Source of the DNA: Diphasiastrum complanatum
Lineage: Eukaryota; Streptophyta; Lycopodiopsida; Lycopodiales; Lycopodiaceae
Assembly: GCA_029204225.1 (NCBI GenBank)
Contig: CM055112.1
Coordinates: forward strand, 25,309,922 to 25,373,921
Direction: 5' to 3'
DNA: 64,000 nucleotides
How positions within the stretch are numbered: position 1 is the first letter of the stretch; each line of letters opens with the position of its first letter. The position numbers and the translations under genes were made by a program. The notes beneath the pieces were generated by a model. It saw nothing but the letters and a program-made list of their open reading frames with translations. It did not search any database and was not told where the DNA came from. This document shows, piece by piece, positions 11,511 to 25,039 of this stretch.

Positions 11511-12014
11511 ACAATATTATTTATTTGCTTGCCCACACCACTCCCAAGGCCTCCCCAACTCCCAATGATCTAACCACAGTGTCTATAGTCACAGTTAAGA
11601 ACTGTTAACAATTTGCAGTATAACTTGACTAAATTCAAAAATATTCTCTCCATTGGTTACAAAAAGGGCAATATTTTCACTGGATCTAGAATATGACCGC
11701 CATCCCCAAATTCAAATCTAGAAAAATTGCAAAATGTTTACATATGCATTCCTTCCACGAGAATGGAAATATGAGCGCCAACTATCTATTGGAATGAAAA
11801 AATGAGCGGCATTTCCAAATTTGAATCAAGCATACAAGCATGGAGATTGGATTGATCGTACATAGTATACAATATAATCAAAGATGAGTATTTTGTTTTG
11901 GTTCATAGAATCTGGTCATAGTACTTTGATGCAACTGATTACTCTATTATTTTTTTGATAATGACGTTATATCATTTACATGTGGATATTCCTATTGATT
12001 TGGCACCTTTGTAG
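11511..12014. other. AT-rich upstream region of the transposase-like gene
   Basis: No ORF was recognised. It ends in a pyrimidine-poor but plausible TTTGTAG splice acceptor at about 12014, so it may contain an intron. Confidence 0.35.
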
Positions 12015-12580
12015 AGAAGAGGAGACAAAGGAATTGAAATATCTGCTGAGGATCGTTCTCGTTACAGGGTAGAAGAGGAAAAAAACTTGGATTTATGGAT
12101 AGATGGAACATTATATCCACAAGATCCAAGCACTTTGACACATCCCACATTCTCTTCAATAACTCATTTAGTTATATGGATATGCAATGGGTATAGTGGA
12201 TTACTAGGATATTGTGAAAGATTGCAGAACCATGGAAAACAACTTTATATGAATAAAGTTCACTTTTTAGAAGGTGAGTTAATTCGGATATTCTCTTATT
12301 GTCAGAATAGAGATTGTCATCTCCAAAAGACGTTAGAAGAAAATGAACAACTTAGAAAACATAATGAATCATTACAGAAAATAACAATAAATATCAAATC
12401 AGAACTAGAGCAAATGCAATCAGTCTTACAGTCTATTCGTATTAAAAACTTACAATTATTGAAGGATGTGGATTTGACAAAGAAAAAGGCTGAAAGTAAG
12501 AAGCAAAAGCAACAAAGTTGCAAGGATATTCAAACGCTTTCAAAAGGAGGTTATCGAAATAGAAGGATCCGTGCATTCAA

Positions 12581-12674
12581 GTAAGCATATTCTGATTTTT
12601 GTAAGTTTTTGAATGACATTTGGATTTAATTTCAGCTATGGTGATATTTTGTTAACTATCTGTTTTTTTTGTAG
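12581..12674 (+). other. Intron, 94 bp
   Basis: It begins GTAAGC and ends TTTTTTTTGTAG. Removing it keeps the reading frame from the coiled-coil exon into the next exon. Confidence 0.6.
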
Positions 12675-13320
12675 ATCTGCATTAGTAGCTCCTCGGAATA
12701 TTAAAGACAATGCTTCACTAGGAATGTCATTGGGCACAATATTGTCATGATGAACAATAGGATTTCAAATGCAAAGTGTAAAATAGCAGAGTCTTTGATG
12801 GTGGACATTCAAAAAATTTTAGATACGACTATAGTTTAGGGTGCCTGTGATTTTGCAAATATTAGCAGGGAAGCATATGCAACAATATTTAAACTAATGA
12901 GAGAAGCTTTTAAGCAAGTTCAAATTAGAAAAGTCCCAATCCCTAGGACATATCACTTGAAGAAAGAGAGGAATACATTAAACATAGGTATGCATAAGAT
13001 CACTGGAACGTCATTTCATATTGAGGAGGTGTATGAAACTGATGGAAGATCGATATTCTATAATTCATCAAACAATTTATTTGTTGATCTAATACTTGCT
13101 GAGATACATCGTCACATTCTATGATATATCCTATGAAAAGGTGAATGGCAAAATAATCATAGTACTTTAGTTAGATGAGTCAGAAATTGTGAAAGGGCAG
13201 AAGATGGAGAGGGTTAGTATAACTCTCATGAATGGTGCTCTATCACAAACAGAGAACCAAGAAGATCTCAAATTCAGTGTCCAGTCAGAAAATGATATAT
13301 GGTGGTTGGCAGCGTTTCAG

Positions 13321-13401
13321 GTAACTAGCCTCATTATTACATTACATTCATTGAATAGTATTAATACATTGTAAACTAAGTCAGATTAATTCTTTGGACA
13401 G
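13321..13401 (+). other. Intron, 81 bp
   Basis: It begins GTAACT and ends CTTTGGACAG. Splicing is in phase 0 (CAG | GTG) and joins two parts of the transposase-like core. Confidence 0.6.
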
Positions 13402-13620
13402 GTGCTGAAAGATGATCATGATATATTATCATGGATATTCTCAAGGACATCTTATCCTAGGATCATCAAGAACCATATAGATGGAGGACTTCTAAATGTT
13501 CCAGGAGTTGGAGACTTCAATGTTGAATGGCACTTAGCAGGTGATTTGAAAACATTGAAATGTATCTATAATGTCTCTCACGGTGCTACATCAGAACACC
13601 CTTGTTTGTACTGCATGAAA

Positions 13621-15480
13621 ATGGCAATTCTATATGGCGAAGGCTCAACTTTTTTTTTTCCTTGAAGGCTCAAATCTTTATACAAACACTTAAAATATAT
13701 ATAGTTATCCTTTTTTCATAGGATTTCAATTGATTCAAACTTTGGGTCATTGTTTGGAAAATCTGGCAAGAATAGGAGTGGAATCGATATCTTTCTCCAA
13801 AAACTGGCTTTGTAAGAAACTTCCTGGAAGTTGACTTTTAAAATATCGGCTATTTTTTTGAAATGTAGAAAAAATTTTCTTTATTATTTTCAAATCCAAG
13901 AGATTCTTGTGTAGTAGAGTATGTAACATTTCATATAAAGCTTATGTGGCATAGCTTTATTAAGTCAATAGAATTCGTTATTAATGTAAACTTGTAATAT
14001 TTTACCAACGAGCTTCATAATACAAGATCTAAAAAAAAACAACTTCTTCTAGAAAACGCAATAAATTAGGGTGATGCAATAATCAATATCAAAATTATGT
14101 TAAGTTTGTACATTTTGATGTGTACTAGAATTTAATAATGATTAAGAAACACTTGTGAGATTTTTGTATTTAAAAGAAGTAAAATGCCAAGCACTTTGTT
14201 AAAACTTTATTATGGGCCACTGAAAGAATGTATCAAATCTTGGAGCCAAACTAATTATTTTTAAAATGTTAAATAAAACAAGAATGATGCGGCATACCAC
14301 AAAGGCCTTGCCATTATTTGCAATTGTGTAGTTTTCGATTTCACAACTAAATGCACAAGAATGGACACAATTTGTGCAATTACAAATATCGTGATTCAGT
14401 ATTCAGTAATTTCATAATTTGATTTAATCTATAAAATTCATATTCTATATCAATAAAAGTTAGGATTTATTATTCATGATTTAAATTTCATAACTTGGGT
14501 AATTAGAAAAGTCGTTGTTCATTATTTACAATTGCACTATAAAAAATGTCAAGATTCAGTATCCATAGTTTGACAATCTACAAAAGTCATGATTGACTAC
14601 TCAAAATTTTGCAATTTAATATTGACAAAGGCAGTTCACAATAATGGTGTTCATCATTTAAATATACTTGTAATTTTATAATCAGTTTTCATAATGACGA
14701 TGTTCACAATTAACAGATAGATGATTGACAATGAACATTCATAGTCAAAGTTTTCAAACTTTTTCAAAGAATTATTATCAATATTTAGAATATCACGATA
14801 AGTATTCACAACTTCACGACCATTCACAATTTTACGATCAGTATTCACAGATTTGTGACAAGCTCTGACAACAAATAATAAACCATGATCTGAGAAAGAG
14901 AGAGAGAGGGGGTGGGGGGGGGGCGGTGTTGCCCATATAGCATTTGAAGTAGATACCAAAGTAGGACTAATTTCAACCCCGAGGACTTCAACTATCAAAA
15001 TATCATGTGAAACTATGGTAATGACCATGTGAACATTATGAGGTACCTTCCTTTAACAACTCTATATACACTTGACGAATTTCATCTTATTTTAGAAGAT
15101 TGTTATGGATGCCATCAAGATTGACCTAAATTTCCTTGCATGGAAATCAAACTGTGAAAAGAAATGGTGTGAGAAGTAGATGTCAACCTCAATGCTTGGA
15201 GTATCAAAGGGGTACAATGTCATACATTGTAGTGGAACACCGCATGGACGTCTAATTTTTTTTAAAAAACTCTAAAATTTTTACTAAGAAAACCCTTAAT
15301 ACATTAAAAAACACATGATTAGCAGTAACAAGAAGATATACATATTGCCTAAAAGAATATATACTAAAAAAGTTTAAAAATAAAAACAGGATGAATCATG
15401 TGTTTTATTCAAAAATTTCAAAATTTTTTTTAAGTGGAACAAGGCCTTGCAATTATTGTGTACATCTATAGCTACACAAG
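13621..15480 (-). repeat. Repeat blocks R and T, reverse copy (SAP composite, 5' part)
   Basis: In reverse complement this follows the order seen at 58650-60830. It includes the TTCCAAACAATGACCC word, the GTGTCCATTCTTGTGCATTT word, the GTGAATATTGATCG-like motifs and block T. The join with the transposase-like gene at about 13620 falls beside the position where other copies carry a conserved hairpin (block V). The 124-codon ORF at 14654-15028 recurs only because the DNA is repeated. Confidence 0.7.
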
Positions 15481-15683
15481 TTTGTGTGTGAGATGAAGAT
15501 CCTTTTGGTACTCATACATTGCACTCGAGACATCAATCTTCCTTGTACCGCAAGATTAACAATTGCAACCTCACTAATCACGTGCTTCATTGCTCTCGAA
15601 AGAATTATTGAGGGCTCCAATCTCTTAAGGGGCCAACGAGAGACTTTAGGTCTGCCACATGGTCACCCCAACTGAGGGCTAAA

Positions 15684-15689
15684 CACGTG
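15684..15689 (+). promoter_or_regulatory. G-box (CACGTG) upstream of SAP copy 2
   Basis: ACACGTGG is an ABRE/G-box-type core, bound by bZIP or bHLH factors in plants. It lies 11-16 bp upstream of the TATA position. Copies 1 (near unit) and 3 have lost it (CACGTC). Confidence 0.4.
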
Positions 15690-15699
15690 GTGGCCACAA

Positions 15700-15709
15700 C
15701 TATAGAAGG
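15700..15709 (+). promoter_or_regulatory. Degenerate TATA box of SAP copy 2
   Basis: CTATAGAAGG stands where copies 1 and 3 have CTATAAAAGG. The single change weakens the TATA match. The next ~450 bp to the ATG correspond to the 5' leader. Confidence 0.4.
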
Positions 15710-16156
15710 CTGAAACCCTCAAACACATAATTAGTCGTCAATTGTGATATGAGATGGAGCATAGCCGAAGGAATGCGTCGTCTATGATATCTGCTCACTG
15801 AGCCATTGCCAGAAGGTTTCAATTCTCTCCTGCTCGCGATTTTGTGTTTTTGCCTTGTTGTGTATCTGCTATGTCTTGAAAGCTATCGTTATAATGCACC
15901 TTCTGCACCTTTGGTAAATATTAAGCATAAATCAAGTTGGAGTTCGTTTCCTTCAATTTTGTCTACTGTCGAAGATCTTGTTGCAATAAACCTTGCCCTT
16001 GTTCGCAGTGCACTGTGTATTCACATCCAGGAAGACACGTAATTAGCGGTGCCAGCAAACCTTTCATTGCTAGGTCTGTGTACACACCTTCAAAGCGGAA
16101 CAGGTACCTGTGAAGCAGATAGCTCTCAAAGGGTTGTGTAATTAAGGTGCAAATAA
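15710..16156 (+). other. 5' leader of SAP copy 2
   Basis: A 78-codon frame (15806-16042) starts with a hydrophobic stretch, but its counterparts in the other copies are not collinear in frame. GT and AG signals that could bound a leader intron are present (for example GTAATT at 16040), but no unique model can be chosen. Confidence 0.35.
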
Positions 16157-16690
16157 ATGTCTTGGGAAAGTTGGAAGCATGACAATGATGGAAGGCACCA
16201 CCAGGCTCCTGAAAGGCCTGTTCTTTGTGCGAATAATTGTGGGTTTTTTGGGAGTAAGGACACAATGAACTTGTGCTCAAAGTGTTACACATCAAATTCT
16301 GTCATCAGGCGAGAGAACAACTTCACTGGAATGAGTTTTGAGGGAACTGCCACGACGTTAGAAACACCAAACTCCGAATTGACATCCTCCCGGCCGGTTG
16401 ATTTACTGAGGGAAGGTAAAGACGTAGCTACAATTGCATCACATACTGAGCTTGCTGACATTAGAAAACCTGCCACTGGCGTTTCCACAGAAGCTACCGC
16501 ATCTCATGATCCTAGTCACTGCTTTTCCTGTAGCAAACGCATTCCATTGTATGGGTTAATTAAATGCCGATGCGGAAATGTATTTTGCCCATTGCACCAA
16601 TACGCTGAAACGCATCAGTGTACAACTAATTACAAAGCGATTAGGTGCGATGCCATCGCAAAGGCAAATCTTGTAGTCAAGGCTAAATAG
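16157..16690 (+). CDS. A20/AN1 zinc-finger stress-associated protein, copy 2 (best preserved)
   Basis: This 177-codon intronless frame has the full SAP layout. The A20 finger (C-x3-C-x11-C-x2-C) is at about residues 24-43. A Ser/Thr-rich linker follows. The AN1 finger (C-x2-C-x11-C-x-C-x4-C-x2-H-x5-H-x-C) is at about 120-153, with all ligands present. The D-A-I-A-K-A-N motif is followed by an early TAG that removes the last few residues seen in copies 1 and 3. SAPs are cytosolic/nuclear regulators of plant stress responses. The start is supported by alignment with copy 1 and the leader. The flanks are repeat blocks U and Q, so this gene has been copied with repetitive DNA. The weakened TATA box and the G-R to R-C change beside the tail motif hint at relaxed constraint. 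It could still be a working gene. Confidence 0.75.
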   Translation: MSWESWKHDNDGRHHQAPERPVLCANNCGFFGSKDTMNLCSKCYTSNSVIRRENNFTGMSFEGTATTLETPNSELTSSRPVDLLREGKDVATIASHTELADIRKPATGVSTEATASHDPSHCFSCSKRIPLYGLIKCRCGNVFCPLHQYAETHQCTTNYKAIRCDAIAKANLVVKAK

Positions 16691-18290
<1,600 letters not shown>

Positions 18291-20460
18291 TCTTTTAGGA
18301 GATTGCTTTGGAATGTGTCATTTTCCACACTCCCTATGATCATGTGTATAACAAGGTATCTATGAGGTGTCCATGGCAAGTAAAAAGCATTCTCCTATAT
18401 GTGACTTCCTCTTGAAATAGACCTTCTCCAATAGTTATTGAGTCATGCGACGTGGCTTTGTTAGTGGATTTCAGAGAATCCCCAAATGCTGAGCCAAGCT
18501 GAAGACATAGAGTATCTCTCACCCACGATCGAGGAGGTCTCAGAAGGAGGAGAGTAGAAGAAGCTGAGAGCCTACATGGTGTATCCTGAGAGAAGGAACG
18601 ACCATGTAGTTGCTTGTAATGTTTCCTAGGCAATGTAAATAAGTGTATATTCCTTTAAATAATTTAGAGTGAGCCACCTTTTGATGGTGACCTCTAGTGG
18701 AAGGGCTATTTCCACATGTAATTTCTAAATTAGTGGAATTGCCACTTGGGCTCCACATGGGCAGCCCTCTTGCTTATTTAAGGACCCTTCTCTCTTGTGA
18801 GGGATCTTTTGATTGTATTGTCATTTCTTTTGATTGAATAAAGAAGATCTTCCACAAGTTCTTGGCAATTGAAAAGCTCCTTGTTCATGGCTATCTTCTT
18901 GAGTGAGATTCCTATGAATATGTTCTGATTTCTTTGTGTGGTGGATTAAATAAATTTCTTGCTTACTTTCTTGCTTTGTGGAATGTAGATGTGGATTGAT
19001 TTTCTTGTTTCTTGATTTTGTAGTTTCAACATGCAGGAAAACTATAGAGGCTGAGATTGTGGATCTGATTTTGCATATTCACTAACAATCCTGTCCTTGA
19101 TTGTTCTTGGATATTCCAAGCATCAAGAAATGGGTGTTCCTTGATTCTTGGGCTGCTAGAATGCTATTAGGAAGTTAGCTTTAATGCTTGTTTCTTGTTG
19201 AGTAGCTTAATCTTGTTATTGTATTATTCCTTGACTTCCTAAGATAGTTTGGTAGTTAGATTGTAGATTTGCTCTCTGTCCAAAATGTTAATCTGTGCTT
19301 GAACAAGAAATTGGTTGCATGGCCTGTAAATGCATGTAGCTGAGTGAACGTAACCATTTCATCCCACTGACAAGCTGGGAATACATGTTGCAGACTGAGA
19401 AATACTTATGCCTGGAAACCGTTCTAAACAAGAGGACTTAATAGTAAATAACTGGCTGCTGGAAACAGACTGGAACACTTGGTTTCCAGAGTGGTAACCA
19501 TCTGAAGTAACAAAGCAGAAAAGTAAAAAGAAGAAACCCATGTTCACAGATTCAGTTAGAATCTGTAAGCATGCTTCTATTGATTGAAGTCGACAAAGGA
19601 GACCTGGGACACATTAGCCTCAACATATGAGACTAAAAGTGTCACTAATTACCTACGCACGAAGCTGATCACCAGGAAAATGGCAGAGGGTGACACGTTG
19701 TCTGTGCATTTCACAAAGCTGCAGGTGTTTATTGAATAGTTTGTTGCGGTTGGATCGGTGGTGAGTGATGAAGAAGCAATCATGATGTTTCTTAACTGCC
19801 TTCCATAGTCATTTGATCACTCGACATTAATATTTGGTAGCGTTACTCAATAGATGGATCCGCAGTCCATTAGTGTGATTCTTCTTCAGGAGGAGTTGCA
19901 TCGCAAGTGTGGCGATGTAGAACATGCCCTCTTTGATGCGCCAAGGGAGATAGGAAGAACGAGAATGGAGAAGAGAGCAGGAATATTGTGGAACAGCTCT
20001 CCCGTTCTAATCGGCTGCTAGGTGGAAAAACAGTCTAATAGACAGCTTATGCTAAAAGATAATCATAGCTTTATGTGTTTTGATTGCCCAACAGGATCTT
20101 AAAAATCAATTCATACTCTAAAACAAGAGTAAAGTCCATCGAAAACATTAGGGATGGTTTGTGTGTGGTACTACTGAAATCAGATTCAATGTGAAGTATA
20201 GTTGTGAAATAAATGAAAGAGCAATATGATATCACGAGTTCCTCAGGCGTCAAAGATAGCCATCGTTTGATCAGAAACTGATGAGTCGTAGATGTTTGTG
20301 TTCTGATCAGAGTGAGCATACAAGCGTGATCAAACAACAATGAAAGTGCATTCAATCACAACAAGCATCCATCTACATTGTATACAGATAAAAATGTGCC
20401 ACTGCTATATTACACTGAAGCACACCTTAGAGGAGTTCTCAATATCAAAAAGACCCTTTG
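18291..20460 (+). repeat. Repeat block S, copy 1 (LTR-like segment plus gag remnant)
   Basis: This is homologous over about 2.2 kb to 30720-32870 in the same orientation. The first part looks like an LTR: a TATTTAAGG TATA-like word near 18775 and an AATAAA signal near 18837. No primer site of the TGGTATCAGAGC type was found. The later part holds a Copia gag remnant. Confidence 0.65.
19605..19940 (+). pseudogene. Copia gag (UBN2-type) remnant, copy 1
   Basis: The frame starts W-D-T-L-A-S-T-Y-E-T and continues L-R-T-K-L-I-T-R-K-M-A-E-G-D, then F-V-A-V-G-S-V-V-S-D-E-E and S-I-S-V-I-L-L-Q-E-E-L. This is the central gag segment of plant Copia elements, in which capsid helices follow W-D-x-L and M-x-E-G. 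Three in-frame TAG codons interrupt it, each at a place where related gags have Gln. A possible zinc-knuckle stump (C-F-D-C) follows near 20080. It has no protease or pol. Confidence 0.65.
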
Positions 20461-20852
20461 TAAAGATACTTTTATTTTTTTTCTTTAGTTTCGACCGTCA
20501 GCAGGCCCAATCAAAATGCACAGATTTAAAATCTACGTAACGTAGTTCAAATTAACTAAAAAAGAAAAATGCAATATAGAAAACTTTGAAATTTGTGTCC
20601 GAGCAGCATGGACGTATCCCATTGGTTTCTTCTTCCTCCCGACACATGCTAATCTACCCGACGTCAATACCTCAAGTTAAATGTACTTGACCATGCTGGT
20701 TAGTATAATGAAATCTTCTAACTATACTAGTTACAGTTATAGAAATATAGTATGTACAGTTACATAAAATATGGTATACGTAGTAACTGTGACTATGTTG
20801 GCATTTGCATTAGATTAAATGTGATATGAAAAATTGAAATTAAGTATCATAT
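20461..20852. other. Intergenic stretch, no gene recognised
   Basis: It is AT-rich. It contains TAACTGTGACTAT at 20784-20796, a 13-bp inverted match to 11585-11597, which I do not regard as proof of transposon ends. Confidence 0.35.
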
Positions 20853-21175
20853 CAGAGAGATTTTTGGCGCCCAAGCTTTGAAAATAGCAATGGCAAGGAG
20901 ATTCAGATCTACAATCAATTCTGTGATTTTTTACAATGAGAAAGAAGAAGCTGATAACCGGAAGCCAACAAAATATATGAAGAACTCATGGGTATTGCTG
21001 CATCCATCATCAAAGGGCAATTTTCGACAAAAGAAAAGATCAAAAATGACTTACAAATCTTATTGGAAAGCAAAAATTTTGGAGTTTAAGACTACCCCAG
21101 GAGGTCAATCGATATCAAAAGTCTTAGTGCAACATGTATATATGCATTCAGAAATCAAAGTACATGATATCAATC

Positions 21176-21870
21176 TGTGAAGAATTGCCAAAAATTGGCA
21201 AATCTAGCTTGATCAAAAATCATGTAGAATAGTGTAAATTGTGTACACAAGTGGGTCTCACACATGTGAGGCCATGATGCCACATGGGAAACCCATCCTA
21301 ATGTAGGTTATGTCAAGTCAAGAGAGTTGGTCATGTCTATTTGGTGGTCATCCCTACTTTATAGGACCTACACCTAAGTTTAAGGTGAAAATTTGACCAA
21401 CTAGCTACATACCAAGCATAACTCTAGGAAATAGACTAGGGTTTCATTTTAGGTCAAGGAGAGTGAGTTAACTTCCTTATTACATGCTGGAAATCCACCT
21501 AACTTCAAGAAGGAAGTCGAATTTGCTATGTATTCCCTCTCTCCATAGAGAAGATAATTTTTGGAGCTCATTGGCAATCTCAAGCTAGTTCACTATGTAC
21601 ATTGAGTTTTTGTGATCCAAATGAAACCAAATCAATTTCTACCTATTTCTCAGGTTGAAGGCCGTACTACAGCCTGTAGTACACACGTGTGGGCTCGGAT
21701 TTTGATGTTTATCAATGCTTTTGATTGTTAATGCTTGTTGTTTGTCAAATTGCCAATCTAGATCAACTTTTTTGTGTCTAGTTTTTTGATAGATTGTTAA
21801 GCAAGCATCCAATCACTCTTGTGGATCTTTTGTAGATCCATTTATGGTCCTAAAGTACAGTACTTTCACA
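21176..21870 (+). repeat. 5' LTR of the deleted Copia, 695 bp
   Basis: It carries the palindrome CACACGTGTG at 21682-21691 and ends TACTTTCACA. The 3' copy lacks about 95 bp near its end (between GCCAATCT and TACAGTACTTT). Confidence 0.9.
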
Positions 21871-21882
21871 TGGTATCAGAGC
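21871..21882 (+). other. Primer binding site (tRNA-iMet)
   Basis: TGGTATCAGAGC is complementary to the 3' end of initiator methionine tRNA. It abuts the 5' LTR and would prime minus-strand cDNA synthesis. Confidence 0.9.
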
Positions 21883-22675
21883 CAAGGACAAGAGCATAAG
21901 CCATTGATCTAATGCAAATCCATTTTTAGCAAGTTTTGGTGCTAAAAGCTAATATTGAGAGGGCAAGCTAGAATCTTGATTTTGGTGAGGAGATTTGATC
22001 CCAAACTTGGTAGGGGTCCAAATCCGTACTGTCCACATGTGTGGGCACCTCTGAACCTGCATTTAATGCATGGTATTCATTTGATCCAAAAAAATTCAAT
22101 TTGTGAGCTATTGGTGTAATTTTTGGTGGAGATCCTAGGATAATCTACCAAGATCATTTGCCATTGATTAGATTTGAATTTGTTTCATGGAATCTAATTA
22201 ATCTAAGCTGAGTTCAAGTCCTATTAAGGTTAAAAACAGGTCTTGAAAGTACACTAATAAGGAAGAAAGAGATTAAGTCATTTTTTTGTCCAAAAATAGC
22301 CAAATTTAGCAAGATTTGATTGTAAGTAGATTTCACATCATCTTATCTTCATTCCAACTTTGTGAGGGAGTGCTAGAACTGAGATTATAAGTCCATTTGT
22401 TGGATTAGAAATCGGATTTGAGTGAAAAACTACAAGAGAGAGACCTTAATGAGTTTCTAGAGACAATCAAATCCATTTCTTGGCAAGATTTGTTTGAAAG
22501 TAGTTTTCACTTCATCTTATCTTCATTCCAGCTTTGTGAGGGAGTGATAGAACTGTGATTATAAGTCCATTTGTTGGATTAGAAATCAAATTTGAGTGAA
22601 ACACTGCAAGTGTGAGACCTTTGTGAGTTTCAAGTCAATCAAATCTATTTCTTGTTTGTAGAAGTCACTAGTAAG

Positions 22676-23233
22676 ATGGGATCTGCTGGAGCATACCTTC
22701 TAGAAGCTAGTGAGAGGTTGAATTCTACAAATTATGCTATTTGGAAGGTTAGAATGGAGTCACTCTTAGTGCTCCAAGACCTTTATGAGTTCTTGATTGA
22801 AGATGAAGATGAACCTCTAGGTGCACAGGAGTTAGCTAGATACAAGAAGAGATCTAGGCTTGCACTTCGTTGTGTGAAGATGAATGTGAGCAATGATTTG
22901 TTGAGAGAAGTATCAGCTTGTACTAATGCTAAAGAGGCTTGGGAGTCTTTAAAATCAATCTATGAGTCTAGCAACACTTCTAGAGTTCTTATGCTTAGAA
23001 ATCAAATTTTGCAAAGCATGAGGAGAAGTGAGGAGAGTCCACAGGATTATGTACTCAGAATCAAGTCTCTAAATAGGGAGTTGGCTTCCATTGGAGAGAA
23101 GATTCATGATGGAGAGCTTGTACAAATTGTCCTTAATGGTCTAGGAGATGACTTTGCAAAATTTGGTCCAAACTTTTGCCATCCAAGACACTTTGCCAAC
23201 TATAGAAAAACTTCACAGTGTATTAGTGGCTGA
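22676..23233 (+). pseudogene. Copia gag, N-terminal part with frameshift
   Basis: The protein aligns with the first ~160 residues of the intact Copia gag at 46350-50330 (S-S/A-x-Y-L, S-E-R-L-x-S-T-N-Y, W-K-V-R-M-E-S-L-L). I place the start at 22676 (M-G-S-A) because it matches the intact element; an upstream ATG at 22652 adds eight unrelated residues. Near 23157-23161 an A run is one base too long relative to the intact gag. The frame then slips, and the real continuation lies in the next ORF. A +1 slip would be needed to read through, so I infer a simple 1-bp insertion rather than programmed frameshifting. Confidence 0.8.
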
Positions 23234-24770
23234 AGAGTGTAGGATGCTCCATGCAAAATCTAGGATGAGTTCCTTGTCTTTGCAGGTTGGTGATGAGAAA
23301 GCCAATTTCTCATTCATGGGCAAAAAGAAGACCAATGGAAAGAAGAAGCATCCAAAGGAGGCCAAAGAAGAGGATGATGCATCAAGTTCAAAGGACAAGT
23401 CAAAGCAAAAATGCTTCTTTTGTGGAAAGAAGGGGCATTATGCATCTGAATTCTACAAGAGGCTAAGAGCACAAGTGGAGGAGGACAAACAAGGAAACCT
23501 TGCAAAGGAGGAGGAGGATGAAGTAGATGTATTCTTGATGGCATCTACATCCTCACCAACAAGCAATAGCAATTCAAGAGACAATTGGTGGATCGACAGT
23601 GGGGCTAGCTCCCACATGTCTTGTGAAAAGGACTTTTTCTCAACCTTACACTCATTCAATGATGCTAAAAAGTTTGTCTTTACTGCAAATGATGAAGAGT
23701 GTATGATAGATGGTGTTGGCACCATCTTTTTGTATCTAGAATCCTCAAAATGCATAGATCTAGAAAATGTCCTTTATGTACCATCAATCACCAAGAATAT
23801 GCTTAGTGTTGGTCTACTCTTAGAGAGTGGTTTGGATGTCCACTTTAAGCATGGTCTTTGCTTCATCTTGAAGAATGATGTTTGCATTGCAAAGGGATTT
23901 AAACATGGAAGATTGTTTAAGTTGGAAGCTAGTGTTGCTTTTGAAAGAATGAGCTTGGTGAAGGAGGAGATCACTCAAGAGGAGATCTTGGCAAAGAGTG
24001 ATCTTGCTTGCATTGAGGAGGAGCATCAAAAGGAGGAAGATCTTGAGGATCAGCCTCAAAGCATGAGAGTTCCAAGGGAGTCCTCAATGACAATGGCTGA
24101 GTCATCAAATTGCATGGAAATTGTCCATTCAAGTGTGCATCTTGCAAGGGTGGTGAACATTGGAGAGTCTACTATCTTTGAACACTTTTTGGAAAGTATT
24201 AGTAGACATGAGGTGACTTGTTTCTTACCTTTAAGATCCATGGTGTTTATTACTTTGTATGACAAGACAATGAAATGGGATGCTTTGAAATCTACATTTG
24301 TTGTTGATAAAGCAATTTCATTGGATAACTATTTTTGTAATAGTTTGAATAGAGTCATAAAAGATGAAACATCATTTGCTTTGGAAATCTTTGTGTCCAC
24401 ATGCTTTGTGCATGATCATTCCAATGTAAGGACCAAAGATTATCCTATTTCAATGATAGGAATAATGGTAGTGTTTTGCTCTTCAAGTAGAGATTGTAGA
24501 ATCTACTTGTATTCAACTAATGAATTTGTCAATGGTGGAAATGTGATCTTTCAAGAGTGGAAGATTTGTAAACTTGAAGAAGCACCTTTGGATCAACACA
24601 TTATTCAATTCATTGATGTTTTGGAGTCAAGTCAAGTGGAGGATCAAGCTCAAGACCCGAGGACTCCAAGGAGAACCTTGAGTATCAAGATGGAGCCATC
24701 TAGGCTCAATCAAATGGATCAAGCAAGACAAGTTTCTTTGGCAACATTATTTATGCACTTAATATTTTAA
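23148..24770 (+). pseudogene. Copia gag C-terminus, protease and deleted integrase, 540 open codons
   Basis: In order: the end of the capsid; a zinc knuckle C-F-F-C-G-K-K-G-H-Y-A-S-E-F in which the last Cys has become Phe; the protease with W-W-I-D-S-G-A-S-S-H intact; and L-Y-V-P and G-R-L-F-K-L landmarks. Integrase then appears only in pieces: a decayed D-x-I-H-S-x-V-H-like stretch, a segment aligning with the first catalytic strand, then N-Y-x-C-N and R-I-Y-x-x-x-x-N near the C-terminus. The HHCC finger and the second Asp and Glu of D,D35E are gone. Reverse transcriptase and RNase H are absent. Despite this, the frame stays open for 540 codons and ends in a P-S-R-L segment that matches the linker of the intact element. 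Confidence 0.8.
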
Positions 24771-25039
24771 TTGATGTATCTTCAAGTGCACAAAATGCCT
24801 TGGAATCCATGGCTTGGCATGATGTTTAGTTTTGAAGTGTGCTACATGTATATAGACACATTTATGGAACATCTTGTAAGGGATTCTCTAAGAAGTGGTG
24901 AAAGATCCTTCATGGACATCATTCTCTATTGGAGTCTCAAAAGTTCCTTGTTTGTAGCTGGATTTTTTAGACACTTCTAAAAGCTTTCATTCATCTATCA
25001 AGAGAGTTGTAAATAGATCAAGCTAAATTTGAGGAGGAG
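24771..25039 (+). other. 3' untranslated region and purine tract of the deleted Copia
   Basis: This holds a short pol-derived tail and the polypurine tract GAGGAGGAG immediately before the 3' LTR, which primes plus-strand synthesis. Confidence 0.6.

Larger units (their letters stand above)
12015..13620 (+). pseudogene. Transposase-like spliced pseudogene, 3' truncated
   Basis: The first exon reads open to 12580 and encodes a globular part followed by a coiled coil (heptad-like Leu/Glu/Lys, about 12320-12520). Intron 12581-12674 (GTAAGC..TTTTGTAG) joins it in frame to S-A-L-V-A-P. A second intron, 13321-13401 (GTAACT..GGACAG), joins W-W-L-A-A-F-Q to V-L-K-D. The region after the first intron has at least two frame changes and in-frame stops (near 12837 and 13160). 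The conserved core contains a D-E-S segment after hydrophobic residues, then V-E-W-H-L-A-G-D-L-K-T-L and a C-L-Y-C pair. An Asp after hydrophobic strands followed by a Cys pair is the layout of RNase-H-fold (DDE) transposases with a zinc insert. I infer a transposase but cannot name the superfamily. Repeat sequence replaces its 3' part at about 13620. Confidence 0.45.

Noticed and set aside
23157-23161. Programmed +1 frameshift between gag and pol in the deleted Copia
   Set aside because: The intact relative has gag and pol in a single frame with one A fewer here, so a plain insertion explains it better.
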